Shown piece by piece: positions 9,108 to 16,722 of a stretch of DNA of 64,000 nucleotides (positions are counted from its first letter, which is position 1; each line of letters begins with the position of its first letter). The notes beneath the pieces were generated by a model. It saw only the letters and a list, made by a program, of their open reading frames with translations. It did not search any database and was not told the origin of the DNA. The stretch is from assembly GCA_947489665.1 (NCBI GenBank), contig CANLEH010000001.1, positions 1,212,501-1,276,500 on the forward strand, read 5' to 3'. Source of the DNA: an uncultured Roseicyclus sp. GTDB lineage: Bacteria; Pseudomonadota; Alphaproteobacteria; Rhodobacterales; Rhodobacteraceae. A program made the translations under genes and the position numbers.

Positions 9108-10241
9108 ATGGCCAATATCCTGATCTATGGGGATAGCAATTCGCACGGGACCAAGCCGTTGCGGGTTTTGGGCGGGTTTGATCGCTATGGGGAGGCGGAC
9201 CGCTGGCCGGATGTGATGGCGGCCGCTCTTGGCCCGGGCCACCGGGTTATCTGCGAGGGGCTGCCGGGCCGCACTACGGTGCATCACGACCCGGTTGATG
9301 GTGGCAACCGCAACGGGGCCGAGGTGTTGCCTGCGGTGTTGCTCAGCCATGTGCCGCTGGATCTGGTCATCGTGATGCTGGGTACAAACGATCTGAAGCC
9401 GCGCTTTGCGACCTCGGCCTTTGATATTGGCAAATCCGTGGAGCGGCTTTTGCGCGAGGTGCGCGCGCTGTTGCCGGAGGTGGCGTTGATGGCTCTGGCC
9501 CCGCCGCCGGTGCGGGAGGCGGGAGTTCTGGTGGAGGCGTTTGCGGGGGCCGAAGCGCGGCAGATCGGGCTGACAGAGCATATTCGGGACGCCGCAGATC
9601 GGATGGGCGCGGGGTTTGTGGATGTAGGCGCCCATGTGACCGCGTCGGAGGTGGACGGCGTGCATTGGGAGGCCGACGCGCATCGGCGTTTCGGCGCGGT
9701 GATGGCAGAGGCCGTGGCGGAACTGGTTGCGGTTGCGGTCCCCAAAGCCACCGGTGGCTTGGCCGCCCCGGACCCACATGCGTCGGAGCCCGCGCTGACA
9801 CTGGCCATGGAGGTGCCGCGCGATTGGGTCGATTACAACGGACACATGAACGAGGCGCACTATCTGCGCGCCTTCTCGGATGCGACGGATCAGATGCTGG
9901 ATTGGGCGGGGATGGATGCCGCCTGCGTCGCGGCGGGGCATTCCGTCTTCACCGTGGAGACCCATATCCGCCATCTCGGCGAGGTTGATATTGGCGCGCG
10001 GATCGAGGTGCGCACACGGGTCTTGGACGGAGGCGGAAAGAAGCTGCACGTCTGGCACGAGATGTTTGTGGGCGACGAGCTTTGCGCGACGGGGGAGCAG
10101 TTGTTGCTGCACATGGACATGGCGACGCGCCGGTCGGCTTTGCCGCGCGCGGATGTGGCCGCGTGGCTGGGGGCGGCCTGTGCGGCGCATGCCGGGCGAC
10201 CGGCGCCGGTGGGGTTGGGCCGATTTGTCGGGCAGCGATAG
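9108..10241 (+). CDS. SGNH hydrolase fused to a hotdog thioesterase
   Basis: A 377-residue two-domain protein. Residues 1-210 form an SGNH hydrolase with GDSN (8-11), GTND (92-95) and DGVH (183-186). After a short linker (211-229), residues 230-360 form a 4-hydroxybenzoyl-CoA-thioesterase-like hotdog domain beginning LAMEVPRDWVDYNGHMNEAHY, similar to betainyl-CoA thioesterase domains of carnitine catabolism. The ATG at 9108 is preferred because GGGGGGAGAG precedes it; an upstream in-frame GTG (9087) is weaker. The fusion suggests two acyl-ester hydrolysis steps on one substrate. No carnitine genes are nearby, so that role is open. Confidence 0.85.
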   Translation: MANILIYGDSNSHGTKPLRVLGGFDRYGEADRWPDVMAAALGPGHRVICEGLPGRTTVHHDPVDGGNRNGAEVLPAVLLSHVPLDLVIVMLGTNDLKPRFATSAFDIGKSVERLLREVRALLPEVALMALAPPPVREAGVLVEAFAGAEARQIGLTEHIRDAADRMGAGFVDVGAHVTASEVDGVHWEADAHRRFGAVMAEAVAELVAVAVPKATGGLAAPDPHASEPALTLAMEVPRDWVDYNGHMNEAHYLRAFSDATDQMLDWAGMDAACVAAGHSVFTVETHIRHLGEVDIGARIEVRTRVLDGGGKKLHVWHEMFVGDELCATGEQLLLHMDMATRRSALPRADVAAWLGAACAAHAGRPAPVGLGRFVGQR

Positions 10242-10248
10242 CCCGCGC

Positions 10249-10689
10249 CTAAAGGTGTAGCAGAACCAGCCAATCGGCGAGGAGCGCAGGCGTTTCCTGT
10301 CCTTCAACTTCCATCCGGGTGGCAAGGGCCACGAGCACGCGGTCCGGGCCTTTCTCCGTCACCTCGCGGACCGAGAAATGCGCCCGCAGGCGCGCGTCGG
10401 ACGGGACGGCGGCCAGAAATCGCACGCGATCAAAGCCGTAGTTGATGGAACTGTCATAGGGGCCAAGCGCGGGCATGACGTCGTAGGCCAGGGTGGACAG
10501 CAATGACAGCGTGAGGAACCCGTGCGCGACGGTGGTGCCAAAGGGGCCTTTGGCTGCGGCTTGCGGGTCGATGTGGATGAATTGCCGATCCTCGGTCACA
10601 TCCGCGAACGTGTCGATGCGGGTCTGATCCACGGTGACCCACCGCGATGAGCCAAGCGGTTTGCCGATCAGATGGTCAAAGCGGGTCAC
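10249..10689 (-). CDS. MaoC-like (R)-enoyl-CoA hydratase
   Basis: A 146-residue single-hotdog protein of the MaoC/PhaJ dehydratase group, which hydrates trans-2-enoyl-CoA to (R)-3-hydroxyacyl-CoA. The catalytic region is visible as FADVTEDRQFIHIDPQAA, with the Asp/His pair, followed by GPFGTTVAHGFLTLSLLS, the usual conserved stretch. Its ATG overlaps the stop of the XRE regulator gene by four bases, so the two are translationally coupled. It converges on the SGNH-thioesterase fusion, and both have acyl-CoA chemistry. Confidence 0.88.
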   Translation of the reverse strand: MTRFDHLIGKPLGSSRWVTVDQTRIDTFADVTEDRQFIHIDPQAAAKGPFGTTVAHGFLTLSLLSTLAYDVMPALGPYDSSINYGFDRVRFLAAVPSDARLRAHFSVREVTEKGPDRVLVALATRMEVEGQETPALLADWLVLLHL

Positions 10690-11549
10690 TGGATGCCATC
10701 CCGGAGGCGTTTGAGCGTATCCGGTATGTCGCGCGCCGAAATCGTGGCCTCGCGCACCAGATAGTCGAAATGGCGCGTGATCGCGCGCACCCGGTCCCTG
10801 TCCCGAAAGGCGAGGTAATGCTGGCCCATGTAGATCACTGCCATTTTGGGGCCGAAGACGGTGACGGGGGCAGAAAAGACGGCGCGGGCATCGAACAGGA
10901 ACAGGCGCAGGCCGGGGTAGAGCCGGTCATAGATTTCAGCCATCCAATCCAGTTGTTCGGTGCGGATGGTGGCGTCGAGGCCGGCATAATACCCCTCGGC
11001 CCGAGCGAAGCTTTCAAGCTCGTGAATGGGCAATGCCATTTCATAATCGCTTTCGGTCAGGCGCAGCCAATCCAGCCGTTCGGCGGCGGCATCAATCGCG
11101 GCATCGGGGCGTTTGTGACTTATGGGGGCGTATTCCCATTGCAGCATGGCATTGGTTTTCAGCACGTCCGGCAGCGTCGCGGGAACGTGGCGGATTTTGT
11201 AGCCTTCCGCCTCGCGCTGCCATTCGAAGATCTGATCGTCGAGTGTGGTGGCCCGCCCGGTTTCCGAAATCGACAGCGAGCTTTCCAGCAGCTTACCCGC
11301 CTGTTCCGGTCGGTCTGTGAGCCCCAAAAGCCAATCAGCCGAGACATCAAGCGCCTGCGCGCAGGCAGCCACGACATGGCCGCCGGGCACACGAGCCGTG
11401 TCACCTGACAGGATTTGCGTGATGGTGGACCGGTCGACGCGGACCGCCCGGGCCAGGGCCGCGCGGCTGAGGCCGGAGGCCGTCAGCGCAGTTGTCAGGC
11501 GATCCGAGAACAGGCGTGCGCGGTCGCGTTTGTCGATTGCATGCAGCAT
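10686..11549 (-). CDS. XRE-family transcriptional regulator
   Basis: A 287-residue protein with an N-terminal helix-turn-helix of the XRE/Cro type (about 15-75: LTTALTASGLSRAALARAVRVDRSTITQILSG, ending in the typical SADWLLGL). The large C-terminal part (about 90-287) has no sensor domain I recognise. Coupling to the MaoC hydratase gene suggests control of acyl-CoA metabolism, but this is inference. It is divergent from a fatty acid desaturase gene with a 128-base gap that could hold an operator for both. Confidence 0.82.
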   Translation of the reverse strand: MLHAIDKRDRARLFSDRLTTALTASGLSRAALARAVRVDRSTITQILSGDTARVPGGHVVAACAQALDVSADWLLGLTDRPEQAGKLLESSLSISETGRATTLDDQIFEWQREAEGYKIRHVPATLPDVLKTNAMLQWEYAPISHKRPDAAIDAAAERLDWLRLTESDYEMALPIHELESFARAEGYYAGLDATIRTEQLDWMAEIYDRLYPGLRLFLFDARAVFSAPVTVFGPKMAVIYMGQHYLAFRDRDRVRAITRHFDYLVREATISARDIPDTLKRLRDGIQ

Positions 11550-11677
11550 TGTTGAATTTACAGAACGATGTTGGTTTCATGTGGAGGAAACACTGACTGC
11601 TCCTGACACACAAGTGCCTTTAGGGTTTTCACAGGGCGCCGGGGACGCGCCTTCCTTAAAAACTGTCAGGATCTGTC

Positions 11678-12547
11678 ATGCGGATCGAGTGGCCAACACT
11701 CGGGCTTATCGCCTTGTGCTATTGTGTCTGGACGGGCGCGTTGTTTGCCCCTGTCTGGGCGGCGTTGCCGCTTTTGACGCTGGCGATTGCGCTACAATCC
11801 TCGCTCCAACACGAAGTGCTGCACGGGCACCCCTTTGGCGACCGGCGCTTGGGAGAGCCTTTGGTTTTTGCCAGTCTGAACCTTGCTATTCCCTACCTGC
11901 GGTTCCGCGACACGCATCTGGCGCATCACATGGATGCGAACCTGACTGACCCCTATGATGACCCGGAAAGCAACTATCTGGATCCTGCCCATTGGGCGCG
12001 TCTTGGTGCGCCTGCGCGCAGGCTGCTGTCCTGGAACAACACGCTTTTGGGGCGGATCATGGTGGGGCCGCTGATTGGGCAGATCGCGTTCATGGCGGCA
12101 GATGCACGGCTGATCCGCGCGGGGGATCGAGCGGTCCTTTGGGCTTGGCTGGCACATGGTGCGGCAAGTGCCGCCGTGCTGTGGCTTGTCGTGCTTTCCC
12201 CGCTTTCGGTGTGGGTCTATCTGAGCGCGTGTTATCTGGGCCTTGGCACTCTGAAAATCCGCACCTTTCTGGAGCATCAGGCCCATGAGCGCGCGCGGGG
12301 ACGGACCGTGATCATCGAGGATCGGGGGCCATTGGCGTTCCTGTTCCTCAACAACAATCTGCACGTGGTGCACCATATGCACCCCAAGCTGCCCTGGTAT
12401 CGCCTGCCGCAGATCTACTTCAACAACCGCGAACGGTATTTGCGGCGCAATGACGGCTACTGCTACGCGAGCTATGGGCAGATCTTTCGGCGGCACCTGC
12501 TGCGCGCCAAGGATCCGGTGCCGTATCCGCTTTACCCGCAGAAATAG
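11678..12547 (+). CDS. Fatty acid desaturase-like membrane di-iron protein
   Basis: A 289-residue integral membrane protein with the three histidine clusters of the desaturase superfamily: HEVLHGH (45-51), HLAHH (80-84) and HVVHH (229-233). The second cluster is followed by a run of acidic residues (DANLTDPYDDPE), which is unusual in acyl-CoA desaturases and also seen in carotenoid ketolase and hydroxylase relatives. It could act on fatty acyl chains or other hydrophobic substrates. It is divergent from the XRE regulator. Confidence 0.82.
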   Translation: MRIEWPTLGLIALCYCVWTGALFAPVWAALPLLTLAIALQSSLQHEVLHGHPFGDRRLGEPLVFASLNLAIPYLRFRDTHLAHHMDANLTDPYDDPESNYLDPAHWARLGAPARRLLSWNNTLLGRIMVGPLIGQIAFMAADARLIRAGDRAVLWAWLAHGAASAAVLWLVVLSPLSVWVYLSACYLGLGTLKIRTFLEHQAHERARGRTVIIEDRGPLAFLFLNNNLHVVHHMHPKLPWYRLPQIYFNNRERYLRRNDGYCYASYGQIFRRHLLRAKDPVPYPLYPQK

Positions 12548-12584
12548 CTTGGCAATCTGAGGCCAGGCTTCCATGGCTTAGGCC

Positions 12585-13499
12585 ATGCCATTTTGGATTG
12601 TCGCCTCCGTCTTTGCAGCGTTCATGCAGAATCTGCGCTTTTTGCTGCAACGGCAGCTGAAGGTCACAACGCTATCGACGGGAGGGGCGACCTGGGCGCG
12701 GTTTGCGTTCGCGGTGCCGTTCGTTGCGATTGCCCTGGTCGTTTACAAAGCGGCCAGCGGTCAGGACTGGCCTGTGATCGGCGCAGGTTATTGGCGATTT
12801 GCGGTGACGGGTGCGCTGGCGCAGATGCTGGCGACGGCGTGTGTCGTGGCCCTGTTCGCGCGGCGCAATTTCTATGTGGGCATAACGTTGAAGAAATCCG
12901 AGGTCATTTTGACCGCGTTGGTGGGGCTTGTGGTGCTGGGGGAGGCCGTGTCCGCGCCAGTATTGCTGGCCATTGCAGTGGGGTTTGCGGGTGTGCTGGC
13001 CTTGTCCGACCCGCCGCAGGAAACTGGCCTGCCGTGGACGGCGCGCCTGTTTAACGCGGCGTCGGGGTATGGCTTGGCGTCGGGGCTGCTTTTCGGGGTG
13101 TCGGCGGTTTGCTACCGCGGGGCGACCCTGGCGCTGGAGGGCGGCGATGCGCCGTTGAGGGCGGCCTTGGCCTTGCTGACCGCGACCATTGTGCAGACGG
13201 TCGTACTTGGTCTTTACCTGGCCTTTCGTGAGCGGGGTGAGATTGGGCGCGTTCTGGCCTCCTGGCGGATTTCGGGGCTGACCGGGCTTACGTCGATGTT
13301 GGGCTCGCTTGGGTGGTTCACGGCCTTTGCCTTGCAAACGGCGGCTTATGTCAAAGCAGTCGGCCAGATTGAGCTGGTGTTCACTTTCCTCTTCTCGGCG
13401 TTCTGGTTGCGCGAAAAGGTGTCGCGCAATGAAGTCATCGGGATCGCACTGATCCTTGTGTCTCTGGGGCTGGTGTTCTGGGCGGCTTGGCCGGGCTGA
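12585..13499 (+). CDS. DMT-superfamily (EamA) transporter
   Basis: A 304-residue protein with ten hydrophobic segments in two EamA-type halves. The second half ends in VGQIELVFTFLFSAFWLREK, the usual EamA C-terminal signature. Members export amino acids, nucleotides or other metabolites; the substrate is unknown. It follows the desaturase with a 37-base gap and converges on the NUDIX gene with only six bases between stops. Confidence 0.88.
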   Translation: MPFWIVASVFAAFMQNLRFLLQRQLKVTTLSTGGATWARFAFAVPFVAIALVVYKAASGQDWPVIGAGYWRFAVTGALAQMLATACVVALFARRNFYVGITLKKSEVILTALVGLVVLGEAVSAPVLLAIAVGFAGVLALSDPPQETGLPWTARLFNAASGYGLASGLLFGVSAVCYRGATLALEGGDAPLRAALALLTATIVQTVVLGLYLAFRERGEIGRVLASWRISGLTGLTSMLGSLGWFTAFALQTAAYVKAVGQIELVFTFLFSAFWLREKVSRNEVIGIALILVSLGLVFWAAWPG

Positions 13500-13505
13500 G
13501 TGCCC

Positions 13506-14189
13506 TTACAACCGCCGGAACCGGCTCTCGGACGTGGAATTGTCGAAAAATGGCACACCGGGCGCGGCCCTGCCTTCAACTCGGGCGGTCAGCTCGGACA
13601 GCACGACTTCGGTGATGAACGGCATATCAAAGCCGCGCACCTCATCAAGGGCGACCCATTGCAGATGGCTCAACTCATCCTCGGCGCCCGAGAAGTCATC
13701 GGGGTCGGAGGCCAAAGCCGCGGCCTCTACAAGAAAGAAACGCGCGTCGAACCGCCGGGGGCGGCCCGGAGGCGTGATGGCGCGGAACACGTATTCCAGC
13801 GCCGCGCCGTCGGGTAGATGGCCGGTTGCCAGATAGCCGCGCCACCCACGGGGGGCCTCAAGTGCTGCGGCGCGCGTGTCTTTTGTGCCCAGAAGCAGGC
13901 CGGTTTCTTCCCACAGCTCACGCACGGCGGCGTTGATCAGCGCTGTCGCCTGATCCTCAAGCCGCTTGGCGCAATCCGGGGCAGGCGCCCGCGCCAGGGG
14001 GATGGTTGCATCCACGGCATCGACCGCGCCGCCGGGAAAGACGAATTTCGAGGGCATGAAGACCGCAGATTTTCCACGCTGGCCCATCAGGACGCGTGGC
14101 CGCGTGTCTGCGTCGCGCAGCACGATCACCGTTGCGGCGTCGCGAATGGGAACGTCTTCGGTCAAAAGCCGTGCATCCGTTTGGCCCAT
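13506..14189 (-). CDS. NUDIX hydrolase
   Basis: A 227-residue pyrophosphohydrolase. The Nudix box is split by an insertion: GGAVDAVDA is followed some 30 residues later by AAVRELWEETGLLLG, which supplies the REXXEEXG core that binds magnesium. The ATG at 14189 (MGQTDARLL) is chosen because it lies within the end of the upstream DUF983 gene with a 28-base overlap, while upstream codons read as DUF983 antiphase. The substrate is unknown; some similar proteins hydrolyse CoA or nucleotide-sugar derivatives. Confidence 0.88.
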   Translation of the reverse strand: MGQTDARLLTEDVPIRDAATVIVLRDADTRPRVLMGQRGKSAVFMPSKFVFPGGAVDAVDATIPLARAPAPDCAKRLEDQATALINAAVRELWEETGLLLGTKDTRAAALEAPRGWRGYLATGHLPDGAALEYVFRAITPPGRPRRFDARFFLVEAAALASDPDDFSGAEDELSHLQWVALDEVRGFDMPFITEVVLSELTARVEGRAAPGVPFFDNSTSESRFRRL

Positions 14190-14554
14190 TGGATGCCGAC
14201 AATCATGCCCTTGAAGCGTGGCAAAAGCGCCAGCGCCATGACTGTCACGCCGATGCAGAAAGTCAGCGCCAGCAGCCAAGGCTCTGGCTGCCAGGTCTCG
14301 TAGACCAGCAATTGCAGTGTTCCCATGACCTTTGCCGTCAGCAGGATCGACAGATAGGCAGGGCCATCATCGGCGCGCGCATGCGACAGATCCTCGCCAC
14401 AGCTTGGGCATTCGGTCCGCAGCTTGAGGTAGCCCTTGTACAAATGGCCCTCGCCACATTTTGGGCAGCGATGGCGCAGCCCTTTGCGCACGGCAGGCCA
14501 TGCGGGTCGTTCGGGCAGCGCGGGGCGGAAGGTGTCGGCGTTTTCGAGTTCCAT
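14162..14554 (-). CDS. DUF983 membrane protein
   Basis: A 130-residue protein of the DUF983 family. The N-terminal half has a zinc-ribbon-like pair CPKC (30-33) and CPSC (49-52), followed by two transmembrane helices (about 68-85 and 92-112). The function is unknown. The start is placed at the ATG giving MELENADTF because upstream in-frame sequence is not family-like. The gene overlaps the NUDIX gene and is probably co-transcribed with it. Confidence 0.88.
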   Translation of the reverse strand: MELENADTFRPALPERPAWPAVRKGLRHRCPKCGEGHLYKGYLKLRTECPSCGEDLSHARADDGPAYLSILLTAKVMGTLQLLVYETWQPEPWLLALTFCIGVTVMALALLPRFKGMIVGIQWAKRMHGF

Positions 14555-14707
14555 GTTCTCTAATTGCGCCTCTTGCCCGCTTGGGTAAAGGCCTGACCCC
14601 CGCGACCTGCGCGCGCGGGGCGAAACTTTTTTTCTCTTTTTTGCGACGGAACCCGGGATGTGGCCCGTGAGACCTATCAGACAGGCACGAAACAAAGGAG
14701 AATTCGC

Positions 14708-15199
14708 ATGTCGATGATGAAAGCTGGCCTCTTGGCTCTGATGATCCCCGCGGCCCTGACAGCGCCCGCCTTCGCACAGGAAGCGGGTGGTGAGCCGCCG
14801 CGGATGATTTTTGAAGAGCTTGATGCCGATGGCAACGGGGCCGTGACGCTGGAAGAGCTTCAAGCCGCAGGCGAAGCACGATTTGCCCGCGCCGACATCG
14901 ATGGCGATGGGGCGTTGAGCCGGGATGAGCTGATCGCGCGCGGCGAGGCACGGGTTGAGGCCCGCGTCGACCGTATGCTGGAGCGTTTGGACGCCGATGG
15001 CGACGGCCAGCTGACCGAGGCCGAGATGGAAGAGGCACGTGAAGGCCGTGGCCATCGCCATGGTCGCGGTGGACCTAGCCCTGAGCGCATCTTTGAGCGT
15101 CTGGATGCGGACGGCGATGGCTCCGTGACCGAAGCGGAGTTCGACGAAGGTGTTGCGCGGTTCCTGGAGCGTATGGGCCGCCGTTTCGGCAACAACTGA
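14708..15199 (+). CDS. Secreted four-EF-hand calcium-binding protein
   Basis: A 163-residue protein with a signal peptide (about 1-23, cleavage after AFA). Four canonical EF-hand loops start at Asp39 (DADGNGAVTLEE), Asp63 (DIDGDGALSRDE), Asp95 (DADGDGQLTEAE) and Asp133 (DADGDGSVTEAE), each with Asp/Asn at 1, 3 and 5 and Glu at 12. It should bind about four calcium ions in the periplasm. AAAGGAG before the ATG at 14708 decides the start. A histidine-rich linker GRGHRHGRGG separates loops three and four. It precedes an ECF sigma factor on the same strand, which suggests a shared role in envelope sensing. Confidence 0.92.
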   Translation: MSMMKAGLLALMIPAALTAPAFAQEAGGEPPRMIFEELDADGNGAVTLEELQAAGEARFARADIDGDGALSRDELIARGEARVEARVDRMLERLDADGDGQLTEAEMEEAREGRGHRHGRGGPSPERIFERLDADGDGSVTEAEFDEGVARFLERMGRRFGNN

Positions 15200-15216
15200 G
15201 TCAGGACCAATCGGGC

Positions 15217-15242
15217 GGGGGCGGTCGTTCAGGTCCGCCCCC
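15217..15242 (+). promoter_or_regulatory. Stem-loop between the EF-hand and sigma factor genes
   Basis: A perfect 8-bp stem, GGGGGCGG (15217-15224) with CCGCCCCC (15235-15242), closes a 10-base loop. It has no T tract, so it is better read as a transcript-stability or partial attenuation hairpin than as a full terminator. It would let the EF-hand gene be expressed above the sigma factor. Confidence 0.5.
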
Positions 15243-15277
15243 TCCCCAAGTCACGCGGGGCAGGGTAGACAGGGTGT

Positions 15278-15865
15278 ATGACGGGGCAAGACGGCTCAGA
15301 TCTGGACGCACTGGACGATGGTGCATTGATGGTGCTGTTCGCCAATGGCGATCCGGGTGCGGCGCGGCTGTTGACCGAGCGCCTCTTGCCGCGCGCGTTT
15401 CGCCACGCGGCGCGGGTTCTGGGAGACCGGGCCGAGGCCGAGGATCTGGCGCAGGAAGCGATGTTGCGCCTGTGGAAGGCGGCGGCGGATTGGCGCGCGG
15501 ACGGCAGTGCAAAGCCTGGTACCTGGCTGCACAAAGTGGTCGCGAACCTCGCGATTGACCGGCTGAGACGGTCGGGCCGCTCGGTCGAGTTGGGGGACGA
15601 TGATTTCGCCGATGCCACGCCAGGCGTGGAGGCGCAGATGCAGGAGGGTGATCGCATGAGTGCGCTGGACAGCGCCCTGCGCACCTTGCCAGAGCGCCAG
15701 CGGCAGGCGGTTGTTTTGCGGCATATCGAAGGGTTGTCGAACCCTGAGATTGCCGAGGTTTTGGAGATTGGCGTTGAAGCAGTGGAAAGCTTGACGGCAC
15801 GGGGAAAACGGGCGTTGAAGACAGCGCTGGAAGGTCAGAAGGAGGCCTTGGGTTATGGCACGTGA
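15278..15865 (+). CDS. ECF-type RNA polymerase sigma factor
   Basis: A 195-residue sigma-70 family protein with region 2 (about 25-95, RAEAEDLAQEAMLRLWKAA and GSAKPGTWLHKVVANLAIDRLRR) and region 4 (about 125-185, RTLPERQRQAVVLRHIEGLSNPEIAEVLEIGVEAVESLTARGKRAL). It directs RNA polymerase to stress promoters. The next gene overlaps it by 11 bases and encodes a single-pass membrane protein, the usual place for an anti-sigma factor. Confidence 0.93.
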   Translation: MTGQDGSDLDALDDGALMVLFANGDPGAARLLTERLLPRAFRHAARVLGDRAEAEDLAQEAMLRLWKAAADWRADGSAKPGTWLHKVVANLAIDRLRRSGRSVELGDDDFADATPGVEAQMQEGDRMSALDSALRTLPERQRQAVVLRHIEGLSNPEIAEVLEIGVEAVESLTARGKRALKTALEGQKEALGYGT

Positions 15866-16223
15866 ACCAGATACCGATGCGGCGCTGGAGGCGCTTTTTT
15901 CCGGCGCTCAGGCAGATGCGCCGGGTGATGCGCTGATGGCGCGGGTGCTGGCCGATGCGCAAGCGGTGCAGGAGGATCAGGTGCGACCGGTGGCGGCCCC
16001 CGTCCCGCGCGCCGGTTGGCTGGCGCGGTTTGCCGATGCCTTGGGCGGATGGGGGGCGGTTGGTGGCGTGACAGCCGCAGGCCTTATGGGCCTTTCCATC
16101 GGGCTTTATTCCCCAACGGCAGTGACGGATCTGGTCGGGGCAGAGACGCTGGGGCTTGAGGCCGTGTCCTACGACATTACCCCGGATATGGGTGCGCTGT
16201 GGCTGGAGGCGGATGATGTCTGA
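15855..16223 (+). CDS. Single-pass membrane protein, candidate anti-sigma factor
   Basis: A 122-residue protein with a soluble N-terminal part, one transmembrane helix (about 66-86, GAVGGVTAAGLMGLSIGLY) and a short acidic periplasmic tail. No zinc-binding HxxxCxxC motif is visible, so it is not a classical ZAS anti-sigma. It overlaps the sigma gene start-to-stop and the next gene by eight bases, so the three are translationally coupled. The anti-sigma role is inferred from position and topology. Confidence 0.7.
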   Translation: MAREPDTDAALEALFSGAQADAPGDALMARVLADAQAVQEDQVRPVAAPVPRAGWLARFADALGGWGAVGGVTAAGLMGLSIGLYSPTAVTDLVGAETLGLEAVSYDITPDMGALWLEADDV

Positions 16224-16713
16224 ACAAACACCCACACCTGCACGGACCGGACGTGGGCTGAAGATTGCCCTGGCGCTGTCACTGGCGTTGAACCTTGCTG
16301 TGGCCGGGTTGGTGGGCGGTGCCGTTTTGGGTGTGCGCAATCAGGGCGGGGAGTCGGGATCGGGTGGTCCGGCGCTCAGGACGTTGGGATTGGGGCCGTT
16401 TGCGCTGGCACTTCCACGGGAAGACCGCGAGGAATTGCGGGCGCGGATTGGCGAGCAAGGCACACCTGTGCGCGACGAACGACGTGCGATTGGGCAGGCG
16501 TTGCGCGAGGTTCAGGCGGCTTTGCTGGCCGACCCGTTCGACCGCGCCGCCGCCGAGGCGGCCTTTGAGCGGTCCCGCGCGCGTGTCATCGGGTTGCAGG
16601 AGCTTGGGCACGGGGCCCTGCTGGATCAGATTGAGACAATGAGCGTTGATGAACGGGCTGATCTGGCCGAAAGCCTGAACCGCGTGATGCGGCGCTTTGG
16701 AGGGCGGCGCTAG
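16216..16713 (+). CDS. Periplasmic heavy-metal-sensor-like (CnrX/ZraP-type) protein
   Basis: A 165-residue protein with an N-terminal membrane anchor (about 15-38) and a helical periplasmic domain. The repeated long helices (REDREELRARIGEQG, DERRAIGQALREVQAALLADPFDRAAAEAAFERSRAR, ERADLAESLNRVMRR) match the CnrX/ZraP/Spy-like fold. The ATG at 16216 is preferred for its GGAGG six bases upstream, although an adjacent in-frame ATG at 16213 exists. It is the last gene of the sigma cluster and probably modulates the anti-sigma step in response to envelope stress or metal. Confidence 0.75.
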   Translation: MSEQTPTPARTGRGLKIALALSLALNLAVAGLVGGAVLGVRNQGGESGSGGPALRTLGLGPFALALPREDREELRARIGEQGTPVRDERRAIGQALREVQAALLADPFDRAAAEAAFERSRARVIGLQELGHGALLDQIETMSVDERADLAESLNRVMRRFGGRR

Positions 16714-16722
16714 GCCAACAAA

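Noticed and set aside
7335-10325. A minus-strand open frame of nearly 1,000 codons.
   Set aside because: It lies opposite the aldo/keto reductase and two SGNH genes, reads as a low-complexity Arg/His/Pro-rich chain and is the antisense shadow of GC-rich codons.
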